In this document: positions 51,040 to 60,175 of the stretch, piece by piece
How positions within the stretch are numbered: the stretch's first letter is position 1
How the letters are laid out: each line of letters opens with the position of its first letter
Assembly: GCF_014204495.1 (NCBI RefSeq)
Contig: NZ_JACHLN010000001.1
Location: 372,001-436,000, forward strand
DNA from: Sphingomonas kyeonggiensis
GTDB taxonomy: Bacteria > Pseudomonadota > Alphaproteobacteria > Sphingomonadales > Sphingomonadaceae
DNA length: 64,000 bases
Direction: 5' to 3'
Translations under genes and position numbers: made by a program
The notes under the pieces: generated by a model
Databases searched by the model: none
What the model was told of the DNA's origin: nothing
What the model saw: the letters and a program-made list of their open reading frames with translations, nothing else

Positions 51040-53163
51040 ATGTTGTTGCGTCCGCTGTTGCTCGCCTCCGCCGCCCTGCTCGCGCTGCCCGCGCACGCCG
51101 AAGAGACTCCGGCCAACGGCAACACCGCCCCGGCGACCAGCAACACCGAATCCAAGGCGCCGGCCGCCAGCGACCAGGACCACGACCAGCCCGGCGCGCA
51201 GATTGTCGTCACTGGCACCCGCGCCCGCAACACCGCGGACGTGCTCGGCGGCACCGCAGTGCTCGCCAAGGAAGAGCTGACCCGCGACCTGCGCCCGACG
51301 ATCGGCGACACGCTGGCCAACCAGCCCGGCGTCTCGGCTACGTCCTTCGGTCCCAATGCCTCGCGCCCGGTGCTGCGCGGTTTCATTGGGGCCCGCGCGC
51401 CGCTGCTCACCGACGGTATCGGCAGCATCGACGTTTCGAACACCTCGGCGGATCACGCGCCGATCATCAACCCGCTCACCGCCGACCGCATCGAAGTGCT
51501 GCGCGGCCCGACCGCGCTGATCTTCGGCCCCTCGGCGATCGGCGGCGTGGTCAACGTCATCGACAGCCGCATCCCGCGCCATATGCCCGAGGAAGTGGTC
51601 CATTTCGACGGGATCGCCAGCTATGGCAGCGCCGCCAATGAGCGTTCGGTCTCGGGCGCGGCGGACGTGCCGGTGGCCAGCAAGATCGTCCTCCATGCCG
51701 ATGGCAGCTTCTCGCAGACCGGCGACCAGCGCACTGGCGGCTATGTCCTCAGCCGCGAGCTGCGCGCCCAGGCGGCCGCCAGCGCCGATCCCGAAATCCA
51801 GGAACTGGCCGACCTCAAGGGCAAGGTGCCCAACACCGCCGGCAAGACCTGGGACGTCGCCGGCGGCGCCGCGATCATCGACGGCAACAACAATGTCGGC
51901 TTCTCGGTCAGCCATTTCGACACCTTTTACGGCGTGCCGGTCCGCTATTCGCTCGATCCGGCGATCGAGGCGGAGAATGTCCGCCTCCACGCTCAGCAGA
52001 CCCGCGTCGACATCCGTGGCGAGGTCGATACCGGCGGCGGCATCTTCAAGCAGATCCGCACCCGCTGGGCCGCAGCCGACTACAAGCACTCGGAGATCGA
52101 GGAAGACGGCGCCGTCGGCACCACCTTCTACAACCAGGGCTATGAAGGCCGGCTCGAGCTGGTCCAGACCGCGCGCGGCGGCTGGGACGGCCTGATCGGC
52201 GGCCAGTTCTCGCTGCGCGACATGCATGTCGTCGGCGACGAGAAGTTCCTGCCCAAGAACTCGGCGCAGCAGTTCGGCCTGTTCACCCTCCAGTCGCTCG
52301 ATCTCGGCGCGTTCAAGGCCGAGGCCGCGGCGCGCTTCGAGCACAACAATGTCAGCGCCCAGGCGGATGCCGACATCGGCAACCCGGCGTACAACCGCAA
52401 TTTCAACAGCTTCTCCGCCTCGCTCGGCGCCAGCTATGCGGTGGCCGACGGCATGCGTTTCGGCGTCAACGTCTCGCGCGCCGAGCGTGCGCCGACCCCG
52501 GAAGAGCTGTTCGCCAATGGCCCGCACGCCGGCACCCAGGCGTTCGAGATCGGCAACCCGAATTTCGGCACCGAGAAGAGCTGGGGCGTGGAAGCCACGT
52601 TCAAGGGTTCGGGCGATGGCTTCGCCTTCTCGACCGCGGCCTATTACAACTGGTTCAAGGGCTATATCTACGACACGCCGACCGGCGCGACCGAGGATGA
52701 CCTGCCCGTCTTCCAGTACAACCAGGCCGACGCCCGCTATTACGGCTTCGAGGCCGAGGGCTCGCTCCGCCTCGCGACGGTGAAGGACTTCACGATCAAC
52801 GCCACCGCGCTGGCCGATTACGTTCATGCCGAGATCGTCGGCACCGGCCCCGCCCCGCGCATCCCGCCGCTGCGCATCAATGGCGGGCTAGAAGCGACCT
52901 CGGACGCCTTCACCATCCGCGGCGAAGTCGAGCATGTCTTCGACCAGACCCGCATCTCGGCCTTCGAGACGCCGACCAACGGCTTCACCTTCGTCAACGC
53001 CTCGGTCTCGTGGAAGCCCTGGGGCGCCGGCTCGAACACCAGCCTGCAGCTCTCGGCGAACAACATCTTCGACGTCGAGGCCCGCCGCGCCGCCAGCGTG
53101 CTCAAGGACTATGCCCCGCTTCCCGGCCGCGACATCCGCGTGACCGCGCGCATCCAGATCTGA
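51040..53163 (+). CDS. znuD: ZnuD-like TonB-dependent receptor (probable zinc uptake)
   Basis: 707 residues if started at ATG 51040 (MLLRPLLLASAALLALPAHA); an in-frame ATG at 51019 would add seven residues ahead of the signal peptide. Plug 'QIVVTGTRARNTADVLGGTA', 'RPVLRGFIGARAPLLTDGIG' and 'IEVLRGPTALIFGPSAIGGV'. The barrel segment 'ERAPTPEELFANGPHAGTQA' followed by 'FEIGN' is strongly reminiscent of ZnuD. His/Asp/Glu-rich plug loop 'SDQDHDQPG' fits metal capture. Zinc as substrate is inferred. Confidence 0.82.
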   Translation: MLLRPLLLASAALLALPAHAEETPANGNTAPATSNTESKAPAASDQDHDQPGAQIVVTGTRARNTADVLGGTAVLAKEELTRDLRPTIGDTLANQPGVSATSFGPNASRPVLRGFIGARAPLLTDGIGSIDVSNTSADHAPIINPLTADRIEVLRGPTALIFGPSAIGGVVNVIDSRIPRHMPEEVVHFDGIASYGSAANERSVSGAADVPVASKIVLHADGSFSQTGDQRTGGYVLSRELRAQAAASADPEIQELADLKGKVPNTAGKTWDVAGGAAIIDGNNNVGFSVSHFDTFYGVPVRYSLDPAIEAENVRLHAQQTRVDIRGEVDTGGGIFKQIRTRWAAADYKHSEIEEDGAVGTTFYNQGYEGRLELVQTARGGWDGLIGGQFSLRDMHVVGDEKFLPKNSAQQFGLFTLQSLDLGAFKAEAAARFEHNNVSAQADADIGNPAYNRNFNSFSASLGASYAVADGMRFGVNVSRAERAPTPEELFANGPHAGTQAFEIGNPNFGTEKSWGVEATFKGSGDGFAFSTAAYYNWFKGYIYDTPTGATEDDLPVFQYNQADARYYGFEAEGSLRLATVKDFTINATALADYVHAEIVGTGPAPRIPPLRINGGLEATSDAFTIRGEVEHVFDQTRISAFETPTNGFTFVNASVSWKPWGAGSNTSLQLSANNIFDVEARRAASVLKDYAPLPGRDIRVTARIQI

Positions 53164-53170
53164 CCTTGCA

Positions 53171-53205
53171 CCAATCCTCCCCCTCCCTTTGCGGGGGAGG
53201 ATTGG
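53171..53205 (+). terminator. Hairpin after the ZnuD-like gene
   Basis: CCAATCCTCCCCC / GGGGGAGGATTGG, a perfect 13-bp stem with a nine-base loop, eight bases after the stop. A related stem occurs at 55540-55568, so this belongs to a small family of genomic palindromes also usable as terminators. Confidence 0.6.
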
Positions 53206-53218
53206 ATAGGGTCGGCCG

Positions 53219-53914
53219 ATGCACGCCGCTCCCGAAGCCCCGCCAGCCTCCCGCCGCCTGCCCTGGCCGATCCTCGCCGGCGCCGGGCTGGCGCTTTTCC
53301 TGCTCGCCCTGCTCTGGTTCGGCCACGAGCTCGCCGAGGGCGACGGCGCGACCATCGACCGTGCGATCATGCTGGCGATGCGCGTCCCCGGCCATCCGCT
53401 CCAGCCGATCGGCCCGGCCTGGCTTCCCTCCGCGGTGCGCGACGTGACGGCGCTCGGCAGCACCACCGTGCTGAGCTTCATCGTGCTGGTCGCGGCGATC
53501 TTCCTCGGGCTCGCCGGGCGCCTGCGCACCGCCCTGCTCGTGGTCGGCGCCTCGCTGCTCGGCTCGGTCGCGGTCGAGACCATCCGCGGCTTCATCGCCC
53601 GCCCCCGGCCGCAGCTGACCGGCCAGCTGATGGAAGTGAACTCGGCCAGCTTCCCCAGCGGCCATGCCGCGATCAGCGCGATCGTCTATCTGACGCTCGC
53701 CACCCTGCTCTTCCCGGTGCTGCCCGACCGCCGCATCCGCGCCTTCGTGCTGATCGTCGCGCTGGCGCTGACCACCTCGGTCGGCCTCAGTCGCCTCTAT
53801 CTCGGCGTTCACTGGCCGAGCGACGTCCTCGCCGGCTGGGCGTTCGGCGGGGTCTGGGCGATGCTCTGGTGGCGGATCGAGCTGGAACTGCTCGGCCGCG
53901 CCCAGCGGCGCTGA
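53219..53914 (+). CDS. PAP2-family membrane phosphatase
   Basis: 231 residues with about six hydrophobic segments. The three phosphatase motifs are present: 'RGFIARPRPQL' (Arg replaces the usual first Lys), 'SFPSGHAAIS' and 'SRLYLGVHWPSD'. Probably dephosphorylates a lipid phosphate such as undecaprenyl pyrophosphate or phosphatidate. It ends five bases from the convergent galE. Confidence 0.9.
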   Translation: MHAAPEAPPASRRLPWPILAGAGLALFLLALLWFGHELAEGDGATIDRAIMLAMRVPGHPLQPIGPAWLPSAVRDVTALGSTTVLSFIVLVAAIFLGLAGRLRTALLVVGASLLGSVAVETIRGFIARPRPQLTGQLMEVNSASFPSGHAAISAIVYLTLATLLFPVLPDRRIRAFVLIVALALTTSVGLSRLYLGVHWPSDVLAGWAFGGVWAMLWWRIELELLGRAQRR

Positions 53915-53918
53915 ACCG

Positions 53919-54917
53919 TCAGCCCTGCCGCTCGGCGAGCTTGCGTTCCCAGGCGAGCGCGTCCTTGACGATGCCTTCCAGGTCGTCGTGCTTCGGCCGC
54001 CACGGCAGCGCCGCCAGGATCGCGCTGTTGTCGGCAACCAGCGCGTCGGGATCGCCCGCACGCCGCCCCTCGAGCTTGCGCTCGATCGTCAGGTTGGTCA
54101 CCCGGTCCACCGCGTCGAGCACCTGCAGCACCGAGAAGCCGCGACCATAGCCGGCGTTCATCGTGTGGTTCTCGGTCGGTTTCGCGATCAGCAGATCGAG
54201 CGCGTCGACATGCGCGGCGGCGAGATCACTGACATGGATATAGTCGCGCACGCCGGTGCCATCGGGCGTGTCGAAATCGGTGCCGAACACCGAGACATGG
54301 CCGCGCTTGCCGGTCGCCGCCTCGGCCGCGATCTTGATCAGGTGCGTCGCGCCCGCGGTCGACTGGCCGGAGCGGCCCTGCGGATCGGCGCCGGCGACGT
54401 TGAAGTAGCGCAGCGCCGCATAGTTGATCGGATGCGCCGCGGCGACGTCCTTGAGCATGATCTCGGTCATCAGCTTGGACATGCCGTACGGGTTGATCGG
54501 CTGCTTCGGGCTGTCCTCGCGCACCGGCACGACTTCGGGGATGCCATAGGTCGCCGCGGTCGAGGAGAAGATGAAGTGCTTCACGCCCTCCGCCACCGCG
54601 CTCTCGATCAGCGAGCGGCTGGCAGCGGTGTTGTTGCGATAATATTTGAGCGGGTCACTCACGCTCTCCGGCACCACCACCGAACCCGCGAAGTGCATGA
54701 TCGCGATCACCCCATGGTCGCGGATCGCGGCGCGGACCTTGTCGTCGTCGGCGATGTTGGCGACCACCAGCGTGGCGCGCGGATCGACGGCCCAGTCGAA
54801 GCCGGTGACGAGGTTGTCGACCACCACGACCTTCCAGCCCGCATCGAGCAATGCCAGCACCGCATGGCTGCCGATATAGCCCGCCCCGCCCGTAACCAGC
54901 ACCGTGCCTTCGCGCAT
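53919..54917 (-). CDS. galE: UDP-glucose 4-epimerase
   Basis: 332 residues, extended SDR. 'VLVTGGAGYIGSHAVLALLD' NAD motif, 'HFAGSVVVPESV', Ser/Thr in 'FSSTAATYG' and Tyr-x3-Lys in 'NPYGMSKLM', then 'LRYFNVAGADPQGRSGQ' and 'RDYIHVSDLAAAH' are canonical GalE. Interconverts UDP-glucose and UDP-galactose for surface glycans or galactose metabolism. Confidence 0.95.
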   Translation of the reverse strand: MREGTVLVTGGAGYIGSHAVLALLDAGWKVVVVDNLVTGFDWAVDPRATLVVANIADDDKVRAAIRDHGVIAIMHFAGSVVVPESVSDPLKYYRNNTAASRSLIESAVAEGVKHFIFSSTAATYGIPEVVPVREDSPKQPINPYGMSKLMTEIMLKDVAAAHPINYAALRYFNVAGADPQGRSGQSTAGATHLIKIAAEAATGKRGHVSVFGTDFDTPDGTGVRDYIHVSDLAAAHVDALDLLIAKPTENHTMNAGYGRGFSVLQVLDAVDRVTNLTIERKLEGRRAGDPDALVADNSAILAALPWRPKHDDLEGIVKDALAWERKLAERQG

Positions 54918-54982
54918 ACCAAACTCCGCATTGTTCTTCGCGCGTCCAATCCTATCTTTGCGCCGATAGCAAGGAGTTCGCG

Positions 54983-55531
54983 ATGAGCATTGAAACCGCT
55001 ACGCTGGCCGGAGGGTGCTTCTGGTGCACCGAGGCCGTGTTCAACGATGTGATCGGCGTCCAGTCGGTCGAAAGCGGCTATATCGGGGGCACCAAGGAAA
55101 ACCCGACCTACAAGGAAGTCTGCTCGGGCACGACCGGCCATGCCGAGGCGATCCGGGTCAGCTTCGATACCGACCAGATCTCGTATGGCGAGATCCTCGA
55201 CATCTTCCTGGCCACGCACGACCCGACCCAGCTCAACCGGCAGGGCAACGACATCGGCACCCAGTATCGCTCGGCGATCTTCCCGCATTCTGCGGAGCAG
55301 GAGCGCGAGGCGCTGGATGCGATCGACCGCGCCCGGCCGGACTGGCCCGCGCCGATCGTCACGGCGATCGAGCCGCTGGGCGAATGGTGGTCGGCCGAGG
55401 ACTACCACCAGGAATATTGGCAGGGCGAAGGCCAGCGTAACCCGTACTGCCTGTCGGTGATCCCGCCCAAGCTGCGCAAGCTCCGCAAGAGCTTCGCCGC
55501 GCGCAGCAAGGAAGGCGCGACGGCAGCCTGA
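54983..55531 (+). CDS. msrA: Peptide-methionine (S)-S-oxide reductase MsrA
   Basis: 182 residues. The catalytic 'GGCFWCTEAVF' is at 10-20, followed by 'GVQSVESGYIGG', 'GHAEAIRV', 'GNDIGTQYRSAIF' and 'YHQEYW'. Complete MsrA length without an MsrB fusion. Reduces Met-S-sulfoxide in the cytoplasm. Confidence 0.96.
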   Translation: MSIETATLAGGCFWCTEAVFNDVIGVQSVESGYIGGTKENPTYKEVCSGTTGHAEAIRVSFDTDQISYGEILDIFLATHDPTQLNRQGNDIGTQYRSAIFPHSAEQEREALDAIDRARPDWPAPIVTAIEPLGEWWSAEDYHQEYWQGEGQRNPYCLSVIPPKLRKLRKSFAARSKEGATAA

Positions 55532-55539
55532 CTTGGACA

Positions 55540-55568
55540 ATCCTCCCCCGGCATCGCCGGGGGAGGAT
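55540..55568. terminator. Hairpin between convergent msrA and aquaporin genes
   Basis: ATCCTCCCCCGGC / GCCGGGGGAGGAT, perfect 13-bp stem with a three-base loop. Serves either direction. Confidence 0.6.
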
Positions 55569-55574
55569 CCTGGC

Positions 55575-56312
55575 CTATTCCGCGCCTCCCGGCAGCGCCG
55601 CGCCCTCGATCGGCGGACGCTTGCCCGCTTCGGCACCGAGCGCCTTGTAGACGAAGCCGCCGAGCAGCCCGCCGACGATCGGCGCAATCCAGAACCAGAG
55701 CAGTTGCTGGAGCGCGATGCCACCCTCGAGCAGCGCCGGCCCAGTTGAGCGCGCCGGGTTGACCGAGGTGTTGGTCACCGGGATCGAGATCAGGTGGATG
55801 AGCGTCAGCCCCAGGCCGATCGCGATCGGCGCGAACCCGGCCGGCGCGCGGCTGTCGGTCGAGCCCATGATCACCATCAGGAACATGAAGGTCAGCACGA
55901 CCTCGATGACCATGCCCGCCTGGAACGAGAAATGGCCGGGCGAATGTTCGCCGAAGCCGTTGGAGGCAAGGCCGCCGGCATAGCCCGGCGCGCCGCTGGC
56001 GACGTACCAGAGCAGGCCCGCCGCGATCACCGCGCCGATCACCTGCGCGATCACATAGAGCGGGATGTCCCTGGCGGGAAAGCGTCCGCCGGCCCACAGG
56101 CCGAAGGTCACCGCCGGGTTGAGATGGCAGCCCGAGATATGGCCGATCGAATAGGCCATGGTGAGAACCGTGAGACCAAAGGCGAGGCTGACGCCCGCCA
56201 GCCCGATACCGACATCGGGAAACGCCGCGGCCAGCACCGCGCTGCCGCATCCACCGAAAACGAGCCAGAACGTGCCGATCAGTTCGGCAAGACCACGTTG
56301 CACATTACTCAT
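55575..56312 (-). CDS. aqpZ: Aquaporin Z-like water channel
   Basis: 245 residues from ATG 56312 with GGAGGG upstream. Both NPA boxes are present ('[12 protein letters not shown]' and '[13 protein letters not shown]') in a six-span MIP protein. '[14 protein letters not shown]' opens it. The residues around the boxes fit a water channel rather than a glycerol facilitator. Confidence 0.94.
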   Translation of the reverse strand: MSNVQRGLAELIGTFWLVFGGCGSAVLAAAFPDVGIGLAGVSLAFGLTVLTMAYSIGHISGCHLNPAVTFGLWAGGRFPARDIPLYVIAQVIGAVIAAGLLWYVASGAPGYAGGLASNGFGEHSPGHFSFQAGMVIEVVLTFMFLMVIMGSTDSRAPAGFAPIAIGLGLTLIHLISIPVTNTSVNPARSTGPALLEGGIALQQLLWFWIAPIVGGLLGGFVYKALGAEAGKRPPIEGAALPGGAE

Positions 56313-56444
56313 GCTTGTTGCCCTCCTGCTGTGTTCGGTCTCTCCCATCCAGACCTGCGCAAATTTGTAGGTCTGCGCGGCAGAAAAGCAAAGCCGGGCG
56401 GATGGCGGTTGCGGCGCCGCGGCGGCTGTGGTGAGGGGAAGGCG

Positions 56445-57101
56445 ATGAGTCTCCCCAGTCGCAGCTTCGCCGCCTTCCTGTTCGACATGGACGGGACGCT
56501 CGTGAACTCCATGGCGGTGGTCGATCGCGTCTGGCGCGCCTGGGCCGCCCGCCACGGCGTCGAGACCGATCCGTTGATGGCGGCACTCCACGGCGTTCGC
56601 GCGATCGAGACGATCCGCCGCTTCGCGCCCGCCGGCGTGGATGCCGAGGCCGAGACCGAAGCGCTGACCCAGGCCGAGATCGACGATATCGAAGGGCTGT
56701 CCGAAGTGGGCGGCGCGGCGGCCTTCCTGGCGCAGATCCCCGCCGGGCGCTGGGCGCTGGTCACCTCGGCTCCGCGCGCGCTGGCGCTCCGCCGGCTCGA
56801 GGCCGCCGGCATTCCCCTGCCCGAGATCGTCATCACCGCCGAGGATGTCGCCCATGGCAAGCCGGCGCCGGACTGCTTCCTGCTCGGGGCCGAGCGGCTG
56901 GGCGTCGCAATCGCCGATTGCCTGGTCTGGGAGGACAGCCTTGCGGGCCTAGCCGCCGCCGATGCCGCTGGTGCAGCGGCGATCGCGATCACCGAGACGC
57001 ATCATGTGGCGATCGAGACCGGCCATGCGGCGCGGGTCGATTATCGTGGTCTCGACGTGGAGATGGACGCGCGGGGCTGGCTCAGGCTGGTCGCTCGGTA
57101 G
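56445..57101 (+). CDS. HAD-superfamily sugar-phosphate phosphatase
   Basis: 218 residues from ATG 56445 with GGGGAAGG upstream. Motif I '[13 protein letters not shown]', motif II Ser/Thr in '[10 protein letters not shown]', Lys in '[17 protein letters not shown]' and motif IV '[16 protein letters not shown]'. Resembles glycerol-/sugar-phosphatase (GPP/DOG-like) members; the substrate is not determinable. Confidence 0.88.
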   Translation: MSLPSRSFAAFLFDMDGTLVNSMAVVDRVWRAWAARHGVETDPLMAALHGVRAIETIRRFAPAGVDAEAETEALTQAEIDDIEGLSEVGGAAAFLAQIPAGRWALVTSAPRALALRRLEAAGIPLPEIVITAEDVAHGKPAPDCFLLGAERLGVAIADCLVWEDSLAGLAAADAAGAAAIAITETHHVAIETGHAARVDYRGLDVEMDARGWLRLVAR

Positions 57102-57114
57102 AACTTAAGCTGCT

Positions 57115-57132
57115 CCCCGGCGAAGGCCGGGG
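57115..57132. repeat. Short remnant of the palindromic repeat
   Basis: CCCCGGC-GAAG-GCCGGGG matches the outer arm core of the 71-77 bp palindromes but lacks the partner arm. A remnant or a minimal form, just after the HAD gene stop. Confidence 0.7.
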
Positions 57133-57178
57133 AACTGACTGGAAACGCGACACGGGCTTCCAACATCAAAACGGCCAC

Positions 57179-57371
57179 GACTCGCGAAAGTACACAAAGT
57201 ACAGGCCAAGAGCGGGTTTTCGCCGGGCCGAAATTGACATAGTTCCCGCTAGCGCAGCGCATCTCGCAACCTTGTTGCGTGCGCGTGATCCTATTTTCCC
57301 GACAGCGTGAAAGAGCGGCCGGGCACTGGCCTGGCCGGATCAACCAACCCGACCAAATCCTACATTGCAAG
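57179..57371 (-). repeat. Dispersed ~194-bp element, copy 2 (inverted)
   Basis: Reverse-orientation copy of 42533-42726. It keeps the hairpin as CGCAAC-AAG-GTTGCG and the GGGAACTATGTCAATTTCGG block. Again it fills the gap between convergent genes (HAD phosphatase and Sua5) and lies beside a palindromic repeat. Confidence 0.9.
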
Positions 57372-57378
57372 ACCCGGT

Positions 57379-58350
57379 TTAGAAGGCGGCGCGGCGCAGG
57401 CGGTCGTTGATGGCCAGGCCGATGCCGGTGGCAGGGATCGGGGCAACGGCAATGGCGGGCGCGTCGCTCGCATCGGCGCGGTGGAGCGCGTCGAACAGGT
57501 TGGCGGCGGCTTCGGTGAGGTCGCCGGCGGCGGAGAGGGTTTCGGTACCAGGGATCGGGCCGAAGCCGATGAAATACTCGCCGTCCCGCGCGCTATCGGC
57601 GTTGAGGCGTACCGGCTTGGAGGGGGCATAATGGCTGTCGAGCTGGCCGGGGGCGATGATCCCTTCCTTGCTCCCCGGCGAAAGCCGGGGCCCAGGGTCA
57701 CCGGGGACATCGATCTGCAACCCTGGGCCCCGGCTTTCGCCGGGAAACAACTCCGCCTGGGTCAGCGGCCCGGGCCGCAGGATCTGGTCGCCCATCACGA
57801 TCGTCGATTCCACCCCTGCTGGCGTGGCGCCATCGTCGATCACCAGCGGGATGCGCCCGGCCAGGCTCTTCGCGACATGCTCGGCGCGGGTCGGGCTGAT
57901 CGAGCCGCTGGCATTGGCGGAGGGCGCGGCGAGCGGCTTGCCCGACGCTTCGAGCAGCGCCTGCATCGCGCGGTGGCGCGGCACCCGGATCGCGATCGTG
58001 TCGAGCCCGGCAGTGACGAGCGATGCGATCCCGGCGTCGGGGCGTACCGGCAGCACCAAAGTCAGCGGCCCCGGCCAGAAGCGCGTCGCCAGATCGCGCG
58101 CGCGATCATCGAACACTGCGATCCGCTCGGCGGCGGCGAGGTCCGGCACATGCACGATCAGCGGGTTGAAGCTCGGCCGCCCCTTGGCCGCATAGATGCC
58201 CGCGACCGCGCGCGACTCGGTGGCGTCGGCGGCCAGGCCATAGACCGTCTCGGTCGGCACCGCGACGCATTCGCCGGCGCGAATCAGCGCCGCCGCCTCG
58301 GCGATCGCGGCCGTGCCGTAGGGTAAGATTCGCGGATTTGTCGGGCTCAC
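57379..58350 (-). CDS. tsaC: L-threonylcarbamoyladenylate synthase (Sua5) with an in-frame repeat insertion
   Basis: 323 residues if started at GTG 58350. Longer in-frame starts overlap the divergent gene. The YrdC domain is intact: 'GECVAVPTETVYGLAADA', 'KGRPSFNPLIVHV', 'RFWPGPLTLVLP', 'AIRVPRHRAM' and 'LAAPSANASGSISPT'. The C-terminal Sua5 domain starts 'APGQLDSHYAPSKPVRL'. Between them, residues ~203-226 are the translation of palindromic repeat copy C (57674-57744), with the frame preserved. Makes threonylcarbamoyl-AMP for tRNA t6A37, an essential step, so the insertion must be tolerated in the interdomain linker. Confidence 0.92.
   Translation of the reverse strand: MSPTNPRILPYGTAAIAEAAALIRAGECVAVPTETVYGLAADATESRAVAGIYAAKGRPSFNPLIVHVPDLAAAERIAVFDDRARDLATRFWPGPLTLVLPVRPDAGIASLVTAGLDTIAIRVPRHRAMQALLEASGKPLAAPSANASGSISPTRAEHVAKSLAGRIPLVIDDGATPAGVESTIVMGDQILRPGPLTQAELFPGESRGPGLQIDVPGDPGPRLSPGSKEGIIAPGQLDSHYAPSKPVRLNADSARDGEYFIGFGPIPGTETLSAAGDLTEAAANLFDALHRADASDAPAIAVAPIPATGIGLAINDRLRRAAF
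57674..57744. repeat. Palindromic repeat, copy C (inside the Sua5 gene)
   Basis: Perfect 24-bp arms (57674-57697 and 57721-57744) with a 23-base centre, the same total length (71 bases) as copy A. Arms identical to copy A; centre unrelated. Confidence 0.95.
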
Positions 58351-58396
58351 TTTTCGCGAGCTATACGGCGCGAAACCAGACCACAAGAGAGGCCCC

Positions 58397-60088
58397 ATGT
58401 TCACGCCAGCCACCGCCGATCAGCGCTTCGTGCTCGAGACCATCGTCCGACTGGGCGAGATCAGCGAGGAAGCCGCCGAAATGACCGATGCGGTGCTGGA
58501 GGGCGCGGGCCAGTTCGCCGCCGGCGAATGGGCGCCGCTCGAGCGGCTCGGCGACACCGACGGGCCGAAATGGACGCCCGAGGGCGTGAAGATGCCGGCC
58601 GGGTTCGCGGCGGCGTACCAGGCCTATGTCGAGGGCGGCTGGGGCACGATCGGCTCGCCGGCCGAGCATGGCGGCCAGGGGCTGCCCGTCAGCCTTTCGA
58701 TCGCGGTGCTGGAGACCTTGGGCACCGCGAACATGGGCTTCGCGCTCGCCCCGATCCTGACGGTCGGCGCGGTCGAGGCGCTGATGCATCACGGCACGCC
58801 CGAACAGCAGGCGCTCTATCTGCCGCACCTGTCGACCGGCGCCTGGACGGGCACGATGAACCTGACCGAGCCGCAGGCGGGCAGCGATGTCGGCGCGCTC
58901 AAGACCCGCGCCGAACCGGTCGGCGACGGGACCTTCCGGATCAAGGGCACCAAGATCTTCATCAGCTTCGGCGACCACGACATGGCCGAGAATATCGTCC
59001 ATCTCGTCCTCGCACGCACGCCGGGCGCCCCGGCCGGGACCAAGGGCATCTCGCTGTTCCTGGTGCCGAAGTATCGGTTGAACGCCGACGGCACGCCCGG
59101 CGAATTCAATGATGTCCGCACCGTCTCGATCGAGCACAAGATGGGTCTGCATGCCTCGCCGACCTGCGTGCTCTCGTTCGGCGACAATGACGATTGCATC
59201 GGCGAGCTGGTCGGCCCCGAGCTGGGCGGCATCCGCGCGATGTTCACGATGATGAACAATGCCCGCCTGAATGTCGGGCTGCAGGGCGTGCAGGTCGCCG
59301 AGCGCGCTACCCAGCGCGCGGTCGCCTATGCCCGCGAGCGCGTGCAGGGCTATCGCGGCGGGGAGCAGGTCGCGATCGTCGAGCATCCCGATGTCCGCCG
59401 CATGCTGCTGCGGATGAAGGCGCAGACCCAGGCGGCGCGGGCTTTGGTCTACTACGCCTTCGGCCAGCTCGATCGCGCCCGCGCCGGTGATGCCGAGGCG
59501 GAGAAGCGTGTCGAGCTGCTCACCCCGCTGGCCAAGGCGCACGGCACCGATCTCGGCAACGAAGTCGCCAGCCTGGGCGTCCAGGTCCATGGCGGCATGG
59601 GCTATATCGAGGAGACCGGCGCGGCCCAGCATTTCCGCGACGCGCGGATCACGCCGATCTACGAAGGCACCAACGGCATCCAGGCCGCGGACCTGGTCGG
59701 CCGCAAGCTGAGCATGGACAATGGCGGCACGCTGCTCGGGCTGATCGGGCAGATGCGCGGGGACGCCGAGGATACCGGCCTCGTCAACCTGATCGACGCC
59801 TGCGAGCAGGTCGCGCGCAACCTGTTGTCGAGCGAGGCGAATGACCGGCTGGCGGCGAGCTATCCGTTCCTCACCATGCTCTCGACCGCCGTGTGCGGCT
59901 GGCTGATGGAAGCGAGCGGCCGCGCGGCGGCGCGCAGCGAGGGCGATCCGGCGTTCCTCAGGATGAAGCAGGCGGCGGCGCGCTTCTATGTCGCGCAGAT
60001 CGTGCCCGAGGCGCTGGGCCTGATGCCGGCGGCGATGGCCAAGGCGGAAATGCTCTACGCGATCGATGCCGAGGGCTTCGCCGCGTAG
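58397..60088 (+). CDS. Acyl-CoA dehydrogenase (long form, FadE5/DmdC-like)
   Basis: 563 residues, longer than classical ~385-residue members because of a C-terminal extension. 'EHGGQGLPVSLSIAVLETLG', 'MNLTEPQAGSDVGALKTRA', 'GTKIFISFGDHDM' (FAD/substrate region) and 'ARITPIYEGTNGIQAADLVG' with the catalytic Glu are visible. This subgroup includes medium/long-chain and 3-methylmercaptopropionyl-CoA dehydrogenases. The chain specificity cannot be read. Divergent from Sua5. Confidence 0.92.
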   Translation: MFTPATADQRFVLETIVRLGEISEEAAEMTDAVLEGAGQFAAGEWAPLERLGDTDGPKWTPEGVKMPAGFAAAYQAYVEGGWGTIGSPAEHGGQGLPVSLSIAVLETLGTANMGFALAPILTVGAVEALMHHGTPEQQALYLPHLSTGAWTGTMNLTEPQAGSDVGALKTRAEPVGDGTFRIKGTKIFISFGDHDMAENIVHLVLARTPGAPAGTKGISLFLVPKYRLNADGTPGEFNDVRTVSIEHKMGLHASPTCVLSFGDNDDCIGELVGPELGGIRAMFTMMNNARLNVGLQGVQVAERATQRAVAYARERVQGYRGGEQVAIVEHPDVRRMLLRMKAQTQAARALVYYAFGQLDRARAGDAEAEKRVELLTPLAKAHGTDLGNEVASLGVQVHGGMGYIEETGAAQHFRDARITPIYEGTNGIQAADLVGRKLSMDNGGTLLGLIGQMRGDAEDTGLVNLIDACEQVARNLLSSEANDRLAASYPFLTMLSTAVCGWLMEASGRAAARSEGDPAFLRMKQAAARFYVAQIVPEALGLMPAAMAKAEMLYAIDAEGFAA

Positions 60089-60119
60089 AGCTTCCCCCTT
60101 TTGAAGGGTCCAGCATAAC

Positions 60120-60148
60120 AAAAGCCGGCGGGATGCCCGCCGGCTTTT
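60120..60148. terminator. Bidirectional intrinsic terminator
   Basis: AAAAGCCGGCGGG-ATG-CCCGCCGGCTTTT, a perfect 13-bp stem with A-run before and T-run after. Lies between convergent acyl-CoA dehydrogenase and lipoprotein genes. Confidence 0.9.
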
Positions 60149-60175
60149 ACCGCCGAAACGGCTGGAATTACGCGG

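Noticed and set aside
53171..53205. Short C-rich/G-rich palindrome considered as an insertion sequence end
   Set aside because: No transposase or paired end; it behaves as a 3' hairpin like that at 55540.
12788..57744. CRISPR-like array from the repeated palindromes
   Set aside because: Copies are kilobases apart, have no regular spacers and no cas genes nearby.
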